Numbered from the stretch's first letter, positions 27,026 to 36,706 are shown. The stretch is DNA of 64,000 nucleotides from JAGLCW01 sp964427915 (GCA_964427915.1 CAYRWA010000061.1:6198-70197), one strand, 5' to 3'. A program made the numbers and translations. The notes: generated by a model not told the origin, from the letters alone.

Positions 27026-27796
27026 ATGTTACTAAGAAAACCACTATCCATTCGAAGTGATATTTTATCAATAACCGGTACTAGTGAAGAGTACTTTGCA
27101 GATACATGGCTTCATGCTTTTCAAATGCCTCAAAACCATCAGCTTACAATGGCCATTGCAAGTCCAACGTTTTGTAGTTCTACAAACAAAACACCTAGTG
27201 AATATGCTATATCCCGCCTTGGAACTATCATTGCTGAAAAGCATCATCTAGAAGAAGAACAAAAACCCAAAGATTTCTATACTCGTGTTTTCTCCCTTAT
27301 CCAAGAAGGTTTGCAAAAACGTTCTATCAAAACCAATACTGACATGACAACATCATTGCTCGTTGTGACCATTGATGATTCTAACATTGCCCATTATTGC
27401 AATGCAGGATATTGCAAAGCCTTGCTTTGGAATAAAAATTCTTTGTTTAGTCTGACCCCAACTTCCAATAGTGACAGTCAAATATCACTTCCTCTGGGTA
27501 TGATAGATCCCATAAAACTGTCCGTAACAAAGCCAGAGATTGAGTATTCACAAGTCCGTCTTAGAAAGTGCAATGCTATTGTTCTACTTTCTCCTGGTAT
27601 CATTGAGAAAAACGATATGCCACAGAAAATAAAAAAAATCCTATTCGATAACAGCGACACAAAAGTTCTATGTCACCGAATTATGGATGCATATCAGAAA
27701 AGCATGCAGGGATCTCAAGAACAAGAAAGTTCCGATGTGGATGATTCTCACGGTGAGGATTCCAAAACAATAATTGGATGCATCTATATCGGGTAA
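27026..27796 (+). CDS. PP2C/SpoIIE-like phosphatase-fold protein, probably degenerate
   Basis: 256 aa, 9 nt after uvrA. The middle (about 108-195) reads like a PP2C core: TTSLLVVTIDDSNIAHYCNAGYCKALLW, then LPLGMIDP and NAIVLLSPGIIEKN, with a closing HGEDSKTIIGCIYI strand. The N-terminal metal-binding D-G-x-G-G expected around residue 35-45 is replaced by AIASPTFCSS, so metal-dependent catalysis is doubtful. It may be a regulatory pseudophosphatase. Assignment by pattern only, moderate confidence. Confidence 0.5.
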   Translation: MLLRKPLSIRSDILSITGTSEEYFADTWLHAFQMPQNHQLTMAIASPTFCSSTNKTPSEYAISRLGTIIAEKHHLEEEQKPKDFYTRVFSLIQEGLQKRSIKTNTDMTTSLLVVTIDDSNIAHYCNAGYCKALLWNKNSLFSLTPTSNSDSQISLPLGMIDPIKLSVTKPEIEYSQVRLRKCNAIVLLSPGIIEKNDMPQKIKKILFDNSDTKVLCHRIMDAYQKSMQGSQEQESSDVDDSHGEDSKTIIGCIYIG

Positions 27797-27808
27797 ATAG
27801 GAGAAAGA

Positions 27809-29026
27809 ATGAAAACAAGTGGTGAAAAAAAGATTGATTGGGTGCGAAAACATATGCCTCTTCTCTCTTTGCTTGAAAAACAATTGCAAGATACTGCTCC
27901 TTTTAAAAATTTGACGATTGCAATCTGCATTCATTTAGAAGCCAAAACAGCCAGACTTGCAGAGATACTTGTCCAAGGAGGTGCCAAGGTCCTTTTGTCA
28001 AGTAGCAACACGCTTTCAACACAAGACGATGTGGCTACTGCTATTGCAGAACATGGAGTACAAGTTTTTGCCAAACATGGTTGTACAGAAGCAGAATACA
28101 ATTCTTTCCTTGATCAAATGCTGCAACAAAAACCCGACATCATTTTGGATGATGGAGGAGATCTGACACACCTCTTGCATGAAAAATACGCCCACCAAAT
28201 TCCTTCAATGCTAGGTGGATGCGAAGAAACTACCACCGGGGTTATCCGATTGCAGTCTCGATACAGACAAAAGAAGTTGCAATTACCTATGATTTTGGTC
28301 AACAATGCCCATTCCAAATATCTTTTTGATAATCGATATGGAACGGGTCAATCAGTATGGACTTCTATTATGAATGTTACAAACCTTATTGTTGCGGGGA
28401 AAAATGTTGTAGTGTCTGGATATGGATGGTGCGGAAAAGGGGTTGCAAATCGAGCTAAAGCACTGGGAGCTTCTGTGATTATAACAGAAGTGAATCCGAT
28501 TAAGGCAATGGAAGCTCACATGGATGGATTTCGAGTTATGACGATGGACAATGCTGCACCCTTAGGAGATATTTTTATCACTGTAACCGGTTGCAAAGAA
28601 GTAATCTCCTCATCCCATTTTGACCTTCTTAAAAACAATGCCATTCTTTGCAATGCAGGACATTTTAACGTAGAAGTAGACATGAAAGCTTTAGAACTCA
28701 AAACAGTTAGTAAAAAGAATGTTAGGGAGCATGTTTCACTACATATACTCAACAATGGCAATCGAATTCATGTCCTAGCAGATGGTAAATTAGTAAACCT
28801 TGCCTCGGGAGATGGTCATCCTGCAGAAATCATGGATTTATCATTTGCTTTGCAGGTTTTATCTGCTTTGTATCTGGTTCAAAACAAACTACCAATTGGT
28901 CTTTATTCTGTTCCCGCTAGTATTGACAATCAAGTTGCCTCCATGAAACTTCAATCATTAGGTCTTTCTATCGATCAGTTGACCTCCTCTCAAAAAGATT
29001 ATATAGAGTCATCGTCCATCGATTAG
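27809..29026 (+). CDS. ahcY: Adenosylhomocysteinase
   Basis: 405 aa with a GGAGAAAG site. It reversibly hydrolyses S-adenosylhomocysteine to adenosine and homocysteine, relieving product inhibition of methyltransferases. Substrate-binding regions include the GCEETTTGV block and NNAHSKYLFDNRYGTGQSVW. The Rossmann NAD-binding motif is GYGWCGKGVA. The C-terminal dimer/NAD tail is short. Part of the run starting at the HAD gene. Confidence 0.95.
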   Translation: MKTSGEKKIDWVRKHMPLLSLLEKQLQDTAPFKNLTIAICIHLEAKTARLAEILVQGGAKVLLSSSNTLSTQDDVATAIAEHGVQVFAKHGCTEAEYNSFLDQMLQQKPDIILDDGGDLTHLLHEKYAHQIPSMLGGCEETTTGVIRLQSRYRQKKLQLPMILVNNAHSKYLFDNRYGTGQSVWTSIMNVTNLIVAGKNVVVSGYGWCGKGVANRAKALGASVIITEVNPIKAMEAHMDGFRVMTMDNAAPLGDIFITVTGCKEVISSSHFDLLKNNAILCNAGHFNVEVDMKALELKTVSKKNVREHVSLHILNNGNRIHVLADGKLVNLASGDGHPAEIMDLSFALQVLSALYLVQNKLPIGLYSVPASIDNQVASMKLQSLGLSIDQLTSSQKDYIESSSID

Positions 29027-29088
29027 AAACTCTTCTTTTGCTTCTCATTTTTCCGCATCTCTTCCTTTAAAACTACTACTTTTTGTAT

Positions 29089-29094
29089 TATACT
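29089..29094 (+). promoter_or_regulatory. -10 element (TATACT), predicted leaderless start of smpB
   Basis: Six nt separate the hexamer from the ATG at 29101. A T-tract precedes it, and TATTAT at 29086 overlaps it. No Shine-Dalgarno. Confidence 0.6.
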
Positions 29095-29100
29095 TCTTGC

Positions 29101-29550
29101 ATGAAGCAGGAACAACAAGGTTTACAATCAATTGCATTGAACAAAAAGGCTTTTCATGACTATCATATAATACAAAAAATGGAAGCTGGTATTGTTCTTT
29201 CTGGACCAGAAATTAAAGCCATTCGTGCTAGACGGGTTAATTTTGTAGATAGTTATGTCACCATTGAAGAAGGACAGGCTTGGCTACACAATCTGCACAT
29301 CCAGGCAGATGTTTCTTATGGAACCTATAATCCCACCCATAAACGAAAGCTTCTACTTCACAAAAAAGAAATTCACAAGCTTTCCCAGAAAGTTTTTCAA
29401 AAAGGCCTAACAATCATTCCTCTTCAAGTCGTGCTAAAGAATCAATGGGCAAAAGTAATCATTGGTCTTGCACAAGGAAAGACAAAATACGATAAACGTC
29501 AAGCACTGAAAAAGAAAGAGGAACGAAGAGAAGTAAGGAATATCCTATGA
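29101..29550 (+). CDS. smpB: SsrA-binding protein SmpB
   Basis: 149 aa from the ATG at 29101. A TTG 18 nt earlier would start inside the probable -10 box. SmpB binds tmRNA and delivers it to stalled ribosomes. The oligonucleotide-binding fold is complete: NKKAFHDYHI, GIVLSGPEIKAIRARRVNFVDSY and the basic C-terminal tail KTKYDKRQALKKKEERRE. The tmRNA gene itself is not in the window. It overlaps the amidase gene by 4 nt (ATGA). Confidence 0.97.
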   Translation: MKQEQQGLQSIALNKKAFHDYHIIQKMEAGIVLSGPEIKAIRARRVNFVDSYVTIEEGQAWLHNLHIQADVSYGTYNPTHKRKLLLHKKEIHKLSQKVFQKGLTIIPLQVVLKNQWAKVIIGLAQGKTKYDKRQALKKKEERREVRNIL

Positions 29551-32500
29551 AACTATGTAAAAACCAAACCCTCGGCTCTAAATGTATTCGCATTGTTATA
29601 AGTGTTCTATTGTGGAGTTCTCTATTTCAACTACCCTCCAATGCTGAAACCTTACGATATGCCCTGATCAACCCCGTTGTAAATGTCAGAAATGCAACCT
29701 CTACAAAAGGTGATGTGGTATATGTTATTGAAACTCCTGGAGAATACCTTATTTTGCAAGAAAGCAAAGATGCTGAAGGAAAGATATGGTACAAAATTCA
29801 AATATCAGAAGATTTGAATGGTTTTGTTGCAAGCTGGGTGGTTGACTCTGTTCGAACGGCTGAAAAAGAAACCCCTATCGAAGGTATGGTTGTGGTTATC
29901 GAGCCCGGCGTAAAGATACGCACCAGACCAAGCTTGCATGCTTCCATTCATTACATTACCAGAGACCAAGAAGAGAAGCAAGTCTTTGCTTCTATGAACG
30001 ATGAAAACAACCGTAAATGGTACAAAATTCAAATTGAAGGACAACAGTATGCCTGGGTTGCAAGCTGGGTGGTTCAAACCAAAACGACAACCACAGAACA
30101 AAAAAGTGCAACCGATAAGTTAATTGTTTGTGATTCCGTTAATGTTCGCAAAGGTCCAGGATTAGACTATCCTGTTGTGTATTTTGTTTCTTCTCACCTG
30201 GAAACAAGAGGCATTGCAGAAGAAACAGACACAAGTGGTAAGGTTTGGTATAAAATTCGACTCCCAAACAATATAGAGGGTTGGGTTGCAAGCTGGGTGG
30301 TTAAAGTACAAAATTGGTCTGATCAGAAACAGCAAGTCACCAATAAAATATGTGCTATCGAACCTCCCGTAAATATTCGTTCTGGGCCTTCCACTTCGGC
30401 ATCTACCATAACTACTGTTGATCGATATGGGGAATTTGAAATACTGTACCAATCCAAAGACATGAATGGTAAACTCTGGTACGAGATACGTATCGACAAA
30501 GGTACTGGTTGGGTTGCAAGCTGGGTGGTTACTGTAAAAAATGTAGGGGATAACAATGAAACACTGCAAGCTGTAAATGTTCGCAGTGGTCCTGGTAATA
30601 CTTATGACAAAGTATTCGAAATACCCCCCGGAACACCATTTACTGTTCAAGGTTCTATGATATCGGTACATGACGATGTTTGGTTTCAGATATTGATGGG
30701 TGGAAAAATTGGCTGGGTGTTTCATGAACTGGTTCGAGTTTCCCAACCACCTTCTCTCCCAGAAATATACCTGAACCAATTAGTAGCAACCAAAACTCTG
30801 TCTTCAACTTTGCCCCTGTTTGAAGGACCTGGCGAAGCGTACAAAAAGATTCAGACAGAATCTCCTCCGTCGTCTATTCAAATTTCCGCCATAGCAAAAA
30901 ACAATCAGGATCAGACATGGTTTCAGTTTTCAACGAACGGTACTATTGCGTGGATTCAAGAACAATGGCTAAATTTATCAGTAGAACCTGGATCATCGGA
31001 AACCCCTTCTCATAAACTTCAGAAAATAGAGTGGATGGATCGATTGGATAGTGTGAATTTTACTCTATCGTTTGTAAATGAAGGTCTCATATCCTATGAA
31101 AGTTATCAACTTCAAAATCCCAATCGTAGCATTATAGAAATTAAGAACTGCATCCTTGAGTTCCCCGATGACCCCCAAAAAGAGGAAGCCTTGCTAGTGG
31201 TTCAAAAACAAGGCATTCTCACTGCTCATATCTTTCAGTTCTCGCTTCGTCCAAACATTGTTCGACTGGTTGTTGAATCTTCAACAGACGTTCGTTTTGT
31301 GACAGAAAGAGATGAAGATTCGCTTGTTTTCCGATTCATGGATTATACCAATTATGCTGGACCGAAGCTTACAATTAATGGTGTTCAGCTAGAGAATCAA
31401 TTAGTATTGAAAGAGTACAAGGGGCATCTGTATGCTCCTCTAAAAGACATTGCTCAAACCATTCGAGGAACTGTTTCGTGGGATAATATAAATCAGCAAG
31501 CCATTTTACAAGCTGGCAATACAATGTATGGTTTTAAGTCAAACAATAAAAATGTGTACATAAAGTCAAGCAGGGAAGATAGAATCGCAATTCAAAATCC
31601 CATCGTATCGTTTAATTCCCTTCTTTATGTACCAATAGCCGATTGTGACACCATTTTTAATGCCCACCTTTATGCAATTGGAAACCACTACTACTTAGAC
31701 AACAAACTTACAGAAGTTACATTGGATCAAAGATTTAATGCAAGTATATTTTCTTTTCAGTTTGTATTCCCCGTATCTCATACTATTGCAAAAGAAGAAA
31801 ATCGTATCACCCTTCATATCCCCAATTCCACCCTTTCTTCCTCTCTTACCCCGCCCGTCGAATCCGAATGGATCAAAGCAAATTCTTTTGCTCGCACAAT
31901 GAAAAAACAATCTGAAGCGACAATCGTTCTTTCTACTATTACAAAATCACAAATTGAAACCGCTTTTATGTCTACAGATAACCGCTTGATTGTAACATTA
32001 AAACCTGTTTTGGAAAAAGGCTTACAAAATAAAATTATTGCTATTGATCCTGGTCATGGTTCTTTTCGAAACAACGACTATTACGATGCAGGGGGAATTG
32101 GCCCTACGGGACTTTTAGAAAGTTCTGTAAACGTAAAGATTGCCTTAAAATTGAAAGCATTGCTTGAAGAAAATGGTGCTAAAGTAATTCTTACAAGAGA
32201 AAAAGAACAAGACAAGATAAGCCCTGACCTTACATCTCGCATTGAAATGGTAAATACCAGTGGCGCTGATATGTTTATTTCCATTCACCAGAATGCATCT
32301 ATGAATCATAAAGTGAAGGGTATCCAGTGTTTTTATTGGCATTCCTCTTCAAAAACAATTGCAGACACAATATCCGATTCTATATCAAAAGAAACTGGCC
32401 TGGAGATCTATCAAATCCTCCGACGCAAACTTGCCATCATTGATTCAATCACGGCGATGCCAGCCATACTGATTGAAACGACAGCCATTTCAAACCCCGA

Positions 32501-32588
32501 AGAAGAAAAAATGTTACAATCTGACAGCTTTCTTTCCTTAATCACTGAAGGAATGTTAAAAGGAATCGAAACCTATTTTCATCAGTGA
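29547..32588 (+). CDS. Secreted N-acetylmuramoyl-L-alanine amidase with six SH3-like repeats
   Basis: 1013 aa. A signal peptide with the likely cut after SNA (about residue 33) is followed by six bacterial SH3-like repeats (about 35-480; the first four end WVASWVV, the last two are diverged). An AMIN-like domain (about 490-600), a copper-amine-oxidase-N-like domain (about 605-720) and a second AMIN-like stretch come next. The C-terminus is an Amidase_3 catalytic domain (about 828-1013) with zinc and catalytic residues in IDPGHG, LLESS, SIHQNA and ILIETTAISNPEEE. It hydrolyses the MurNAc-L-Ala bond of peptidoglycan, probably in cell separation. It is coupled to smpB. Confidence 0.93.
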   Translation: MKLCKNQTLGSKCIRIVISVLLWSSLFQLPSNAETLRYALINPVVNVRNATSTKGDVVYVIETPGEYLILQESKDAEGKIWYKIQISEDLNGFVASWVVDSVRTAEKETPIEGMVVVIEPGVKIRTRPSLHASIHYITRDQEEKQVFASMNDENNRKWYKIQIEGQQYAWVASWVVQTKTTTTEQKSATDKLIVCDSVNVRKGPGLDYPVVYFVSSHLETRGIAEETDTSGKVWYKIRLPNNIEGWVASWVVKVQNWSDQKQQVTNKICAIEPPVNIRSGPSTSASTITTVDRYGEFEILYQSKDMNGKLWYEIRIDKGTGWVASWVVTVKNVGDNNETLQAVNVRSGPGNTYDKVFEIPPGTPFTVQGSMISVHDDVWFQILMGGKIGWVFHELVRVSQPPSLPEIYLNQLVATKTLSSTLPLFEGPGEAYKKIQTESPPSSIQISAIAKNNQDQTWFQFSTNGTIAWIQEQWLNLSVEPGSSETPSHKLQKIEWMDRLDSVNFTLSFVNEGLISYESYQLQNPNRSIIEIKNCILEFPDDPQKEEALLVVQKQGILTAHIFQFSLRPNIVRLVVESSTDVRFVTERDEDSLVFRFMDYTNYAGPKLTINGVQLENQLVLKEYKGHLYAPLKDIAQTIRGTVSWDNINQQAILQAGNTMYGFKSNNKNVYIKSSREDRIAIQNPIVSFNSLLYVPIADCDTIFNAHLYAIGNHYYLDNKLTEVTLDQRFNASIFSFQFVFPVSHTIAKEENRITLHIPNSTLSSSLTPPVESEWIKANSFARTMKKQSEATIVLSTITKSQIETAFMSTDNRLIVTLKPVLEKGLQNKIIAIDPGHGSFRNNDYYDAGGIGPTGLLESSVNVKIALKLKALLEENGAKVILTREKEQDKISPDLTSRIEMVNTSGADMFISIHQNASMNHKVKGIQCFYWHSSSKTIADTISDSISKETGLEIYQILRRKLAIIDSITAMPAILIETTAISNPEEEKMLQSDSFLSLITEGMLKGIETYFHQ
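29826..30530 (+). repeat. Four 18-bp identical repeats inside the SH3-coding region
   Basis: The 18-mer GTTGCAAGCTGGGTGGTT occurs at 29826, 30057, 30285 and 30513 (spacing 231, 228, 228 bp), always encoding VASWVV at the end of an SH3 repeat. The rest of each repeat is diverged at DNA level. Confidence 0.9.
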
Positions 32589-32611
32589 CTTGAAAACCCG
32601 TTTTTTTCTGT

Positions 32612-32617
32612 ATAATA
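32612..32617 (+). promoter_or_regulatory. -10 element (TATAAT) of tRNA-Arg(ACG)
   Basis: Perfect hexamer 14 nt before the tRNA. TTGAAA at 32591-32596 is a possible -35 with a short 15-nt spacer. Confidence 0.6.
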
Positions 32618-32630
32618 GTATCACTACATG

Positions 32631-32704
<74 letters not shown>

Positions 32705-32781
32705 TTTTTTCTCCCCCATCATTGCAAGAATCTTTCTACTACGCTATCCTTTTCTTAATATGAATTGCATTGGAGGTTCCT

Positions 32782-34122
32782 ATGTTTGTATTTCCAAAAG
32801 GGTTTTATGCTGATGTCAGAATTGAGACTGTTTTTGAGACCACAATTCGTTGTACACAAAATACAATAGAAGACCTTAAAGAAAAAGAATACAAGGCAGC
32901 ATTTATTCGATTGTTTGATGGTAGAATGTGGTATTATAGCTCAACAACTGATATTGCATCCATTCAACAGGAAATCGATACCCTTGCCTCCGTTGGACAT
33001 CCCTTTCCAACTATAGAACAACATCCAGTTGTACAAAATTTTGAAGTACACAACGTCCATCAAGAAGAATTCACGGGGCCAACATCTGTTTGTTCCATTT
33101 CCAAACAAGACAAACGTACTCTCCTTGAGGATTATTCTGACCTTCTCAATCAAAACAAGCACATAAAGCATTGGAAAAGCTACTATGTCGACAAGAGAGA
33201 AGTAAAGGATTTTTATTCTTCAAAAGGTTCGCGAGTCTATTATGACTACGAAGATGCTGGTTTGGCGCTGTACTACGACATGGTTTTGGGAGATACAAAG
33301 TTTTCCGATCGATTTGATACCAATGCAGTGTCTTTTGAAAAACTGAAAGGGCTTTCGTCAACCATTGAAAAGCATATTGCAGCATCCGATCAATTTCTGT
33401 GTGATTCAAAGCCTGTTAAAAAGGGGGCTTACACAACAGTTTTGTCACCATTAGCAGCTGGTATTTTTGCTCATGAAAGCTTCGGGCATAAAAGTGAATC
33501 GGATTTTATGGTGGGAGACGAAACGATGAGAAAGGAATGGACTATCGGAAAACAAGTAGGTTCTCCTCTTCTATCTATCATCGACACCGGAACATTACCG
33601 GGAAAAGGATATGTTCCTTTTGACGATGAAGGTACAAAGGCAAAGGTCAATTACCTAGTCAAAAAAGGCTTCTTACATGGTCGCCTTCACAGTGTATCTA
33701 CTGCAACAGCCTTGGAAGAATCTCCAACAGGAAATGCAAGAGCTATGAATTTTGAGTTTGAACCCATTGTGCGAATGACCACAACCTACATTGAAAAAGG
33801 AGATCTTTCATTTGATGATCTTTTAGCTGATATTCACGAGGGTATTTATGTTGACACTGTAAAACATGGTTCTGGTATGTCTACGTTTACACTAGCCCCA
33901 GCACGAAGCTATATGATTCGAAAAGGAAAACTTGCTGAACCTGTTCAAATATCTGTTATTACTGGCAATGTTTTTAAAACATTGAATGACATTGAGGGCC
34001 TATCTAATTCATTGGAAATTCCAGGCTTTACATTGGGAGGGTGTGGTAAAATGGAACAACACCCTTTACGAGTTAGTTTTGGAGGTCCTGACATTCGCAT
34101 CAAACAACTGAATATCCAATAG
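32782..34122 (+). CDS. tldD: TldD-type metalloprotease subunit
   Basis: 446 aa from the ATG at 32782 with GGAGG 5 nt upstream. It is the catalytic half of the TldD/TldE peptidase that trims peptides and modified peptide products. The zinc-binding motif H-E-x-x-x-H is visible in FAHESFGHKSESD, followed downstream by the LEESPTGNARAMNF and LGGCGKMEQ blocks typical of the family. Its partner follows after 9 nt. Confidence 0.92.
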   Translation: MFVFPKGFYADVRIETVFETTIRCTQNTIEDLKEKEYKAAFIRLFDGRMWYYSSTTDIASIQQEIDTLASVGHPFPTIEQHPVVQNFEVHNVHQEEFTGPTSVCSISKQDKRTLLEDYSDLLNQNKHIKHWKSYYVDKREVKDFYSSKGSRVYYDYEDAGLALYYDMVLGDTKFSDRFDTNAVSFEKLKGLSSTIEKHIAASDQFLCDSKPVKKGAYTTVLSPLAAGIFAHESFGHKSESDFMVGDETMRKEWTIGKQVGSPLLSIIDTGTLPGKGYVPFDDEGTKAKVNYLVKKGFLHGRLHSVSTATALEESPTGNARAMNFEFEPIVRMTTTYIEKGDLSFDDLLADIHEGIYVDTVKHGSGMSTFTLAPARSYMIRKGKLAEPVQISVITGNVFKTLNDIEGLSNSLEIPGFTLGGCGKMEQHPLRVSFGGPDIRIKQLNIQ

Positions 34123-34131
34123 GAGACAACG

Positions 34132-35370
34132 ATGATTCGAGATATCTTAAAAAACCAAGTGCAAGAAGTCGCAATTAATGTTCAACAAAGCAAAATTGAA
34201 TCCATTCGAAAAAAGGATATTGCAAAAACAGCCATACGGATATATGATCAGGGCTATATTGGTATTGCTTCTGGCATAGGAAGAGTGCAGGAAGAAACGT
34301 TAACAAAAAAAGCACAGGAAGCCATTGATCTACAAATATCCTATCCTGTTCCTCCTGAAAAAGAACATATAGAAACTATTCAACCTAACCAAACCCTCCT
34401 CTCAGAAGAAGATTTTCTGAATGAAATGAGAGAACTATTAGAAGTATTACGACAACAAAACCCTCAGTTTACTTTTTCCAATAAGCTTATCAAACAAAGT
34501 TCCACTCACTCATTAAACAATGACATCGGACTATCTTTGTTTCAAACAATAGACCACTATAGAATCAGCTTGCTCATCAATCATCAAGATTCTTCCAACC
34601 TCTTTGACGCTGCCATGGGATACCAAAGCAATGAATACGATCGAACAATGCTGACTGATTATATCCACGAAATTTGTGACGCATACAATACGCCCATACA
34701 TGATTTCCAGGAAGGGGTCTATCCTATTTTATTTGATAGCTCCGATCAAACGTATTTGGGTAAACTTTACCACGACCTACATGGACACATTTTTGCATCC
34801 GGTAGTTCTCTGTTCTCAAATCGAATAGGAGAACCATTATTCAATCCTCTCTTTTCATTTTATGCAACGCGATCCCCCAAACACTTTGCTTCGCAACCAT
34901 TCTTCGACCTAGAAGGAGTTTACAAAGAAAACTTCCTGGTTCCTCTTGTCCAAAAAGGCATCATAGAAACTCCCTATACCGACAAAAAAACAGCTCACAA
35001 GTATCATTATCCCACTACTGCATGTGCTGGTGGTTCCTATGACTCTGTTCCCACTATTGGAATTCCCCAAGCATATATCCCTTCTACAGGAAAAACAACG
35101 GGTGAGATTCTCCAGGGTGAAAAAGGGATTGTTATCTCCATTGCCAGTGGGGGAGATTTCACACCTGATGGACATTTTGCAACGCCCGTACAACTAGCAT
35201 TTTTATACGATGGGAAACGTCTTATAGGAAGACTCCCTCAGCTTTCCATATCGTCCGATTTATATACAATGTTTGGCAATGATTTCATGGGAGTCAGTTC
35301 CAATTCATTGTTCCCTCTTGATGATAGTCGTCAAACAATCATGAAAATGAATGTCAAAACAATCGATTAG
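34132..35370 (+). CDS. pmbA: TldE/PmbA-type metalloprotease partner
   Basis: 412 aa with a TAGGAGAC site. It is the non-catalytic or co-catalytic half of the TldD/E heterodimer and lacks H-E-x-x-x-H, as usual. The family blocks around IRIYDQGYIGIASG, VPLVQKGIIETPYTDK and TGEILQGEKGIVISIASGGDF are present. Together with tldD it would act on small peptide substrates. No peptide precursor gene is evident nearby. Confidence 0.9.
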   Translation: MIRDILKNQVQEVAINVQQSKIESIRKKDIAKTAIRIYDQGYIGIASGIGRVQEETLTKKAQEAIDLQISYPVPPEKEHIETIQPNQTLLSEEDFLNEMRELLEVLRQQNPQFTFSNKLIKQSSTHSLNNDIGLSLFQTIDHYRISLLINHQDSSNLFDAAMGYQSNEYDRTMLTDYIHEICDAYNTPIHDFQEGVYPILFDSSDQTYLGKLYHDLHGHIFASGSSLFSNRIGEPLFNPLFSFYATRSPKHFASQPFFDLEGVYKENFLVPLVQKGIIETPYTDKKTAHKYHYPTTACAGGSYDSVPTIGIPQAYIPSTGKTTGEILQGEKGIVISIASGGDFTPDGHFATPVQLAFLYDGKRLIGRLPQLSISSDLYTMFGNDFMGVSSNSLFPLDDSRQTIMKMNVKTID

Positions 35371-35434
35371 AGTATCCTTTTTCCCACTTCTTTTTTTTCA
35401 CTAGTCACAGTATGGTAAATCAAAAAGAATTCTG

Positions 35435-35440
35435 TATGAT
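35435..35440 (+). promoter_or_regulatory. -10 element (TATGAT), predicted leaderless start
   Basis: The hexamer, preceded by TG, ends 6 nt before the ATG at 35447; +1 would be the A of ATG. Confidence 0.5.
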
Positions 35441-35446
35441 GAATCC

Positions 35447-36649
35447 ATGAGAATTGACAAGAATAGCGTAGGAAATGCATTTTTCAATGCGGGAATTGAA
35501 ATCGGTTTTTATCTATCGATTCTAACCCTTCTTTTCATTACAAAATTACCTCTTTATTACCAAGGATTAGGAGCACTTGTTTCTCTCTTTTTTTGGGGAA
35601 GCAAATGCATCGTTTATAAAAAGTGGATTTACAAGCATTATCCATGGCATTGGACAGAATTGCTTCTCTGCTGTTGGATATGGATAGGCCTATTTTGGTC
35701 TGTACATCCTTCCCAAACCATCTTGCAAGGCATCATATTTACATCCGGATGCATCATTGAGGTTTTGGTTGTGTCAGTCTTCACAAAAAAAAGACAAATT
35801 TTACGAATTCTTTTTTTTCTTTTTCTTCTCCTTGCAGTCTACGCTGTCTACTATCTTCATCTTCATTGGGACAAGCTCTCTGGACTTCTACAGTTCGGTA
35901 CAGTATGGCGATCTCAATTGGAAGTTACAGGCGTTCAAATTAATTTTGGGACCCCTATTGGGGGAAGAAATTCATTGGGAGGATTGTATTCTTTACTGGT
36001 TCCCTTTACCTTTTCGATTTCTTTTTTTGGGATCCAGTGGAGAAGTTTTAAAGCCAAACCATGGGCTTTTTTTGCTCTAAAAACCTGGTTTCTTTTTGTT
36101 TCTTTTCTCTTTTTTGCCATGGTTGTTTTCTCAGGTTCGCGCGGATCCTCCATTGGAATGATCTTTGGATTAATCTGTTTAGTACTAGCAAACTTGCAGT
36201 GGTATTGGACCTTACTAGCAGGGTATCTTACAGCTATCTTGGTCGCAATCCCATCTTCTCGCAACTGGTTTCTACGTATTCTTATAGATACCCTATCGGG
36301 GGATATGTCTCGAATCCTTATCTGGCAAAATAGTGTGGAGCTCCTAAAACTACTCTGGATTGGTGGAACTGGCCTAGGAACATTTCAACATGTATACAAG
36401 ATGTTTTTTCCTCCCCAAACTCAGAATGCCTTCATACATGCCCACAATATATTTCTGAATGTGGGTATTGAGTTAGGAGTTGTAGGCGCAATACTGTTTC
36501 TCATTTTAGGTCTGCAATTTATATTTTATGGACTTACATTGGGACGAAAAAATCGTTTTTCTCATCCTTTTTTTGCCAGTATTCAAATTGGCCTTGCTTC
36601 CATGGTGTTTGGCTACCTTGTTCGATGTTTATTTGACTATACGATATAA
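35447..36649 (+). CDS. O-antigen ligase/polymerase-like (Wzy/WaaL) membrane protein
   Basis: 400 aa with about ten hydrophobic helices. The family's large external loop contains GGRNSLGG. GSRGSSIG follows a helix, and the C-terminal signature TGLGTFQHVYK ... NAFIHAHNIFLNVGIELG has the catalytic-region His. It would polymerise or transfer a lipid-linked glycan outside the membrane. No polysaccharide cluster surrounds it, so its substrate is open. The downstream pyrF promoter overlaps its stop codon. Confidence 0.8.
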   Translation: MRIDKNSVGNAFFNAGIEIGFYLSILTLLFITKLPLYYQGLGALVSLFFWGSKCIVYKKWIYKHYPWHWTELLLCCWIWIGLFWSVHPSQTILQGIIFTSGCIIEVLVVSVFTKKRQILRILFFLFLLLAVYAVYYLHLHWDKLSGLLQFGTVWRSQLEVTGVQINFGTPIGGRNSLGGLYSLLVPFTFSISFFGIQWRSFKAKPWAFFALKTWFLFVSFLFFAMVVFSGSRGSSIGMIFGLICLVLANLQWYWTLLAGYLTAILVAIPSSRNWFLRILIDTLSGDMSRILIWQNSVELLKLLWIGGTGLGTFQHVYKMFFPPQTQNAFIHAHNIFLNVGIELGVVGAILFLILGLQFIFYGLTLGRKNRFSHPFFASIQIGLASMVFGYLVRCLFDYTI

Positions 36650-36650
36650 T
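36645..36650 (+). promoter_or_regulatory. -10 element (TATAAT) of the pyrF operon
   Basis: Perfect hexamer overlapping the stop codon of the upstream gene. Predicted +1 about 36657, giving a 50-nt leader that carries a GGAGG site for pyrF. Confidence 0.55.
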
Positions 36651-36706
36651 AGTATTGCATGGTTTCACAAAACCAACTGCGTTCGAAAACATTGTTGGAG
36701 GCTTTT

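Noticed and set aside
29826..30530. Regularly spaced identical 18-mers as a CRISPR-like array
   Set aside because: Spacing is 228-231 bp, the 18-mers are coding and in frame, and the intervals are homologous SH3 sequence, not unique spacers.
29805..30779. Long minus-strand open frames over the amidase SH3 region (98 and 205 codons, repeating NHPACN)
   Set aside because: They are the antisense reading of the repeated WVASWVV codons. No start signals, and the plus-strand protein is unmistakable.
36659..36706. A leaderless start for pyrF at 36659, 8 nt after a perfect TATAAT
   Set aside because: It would add 16 residues unlike the family. The ATG at 36707 has GGAGG at ideal spacing and matches the usual N-terminus, so the -10 gives a 50-nt leader instead.
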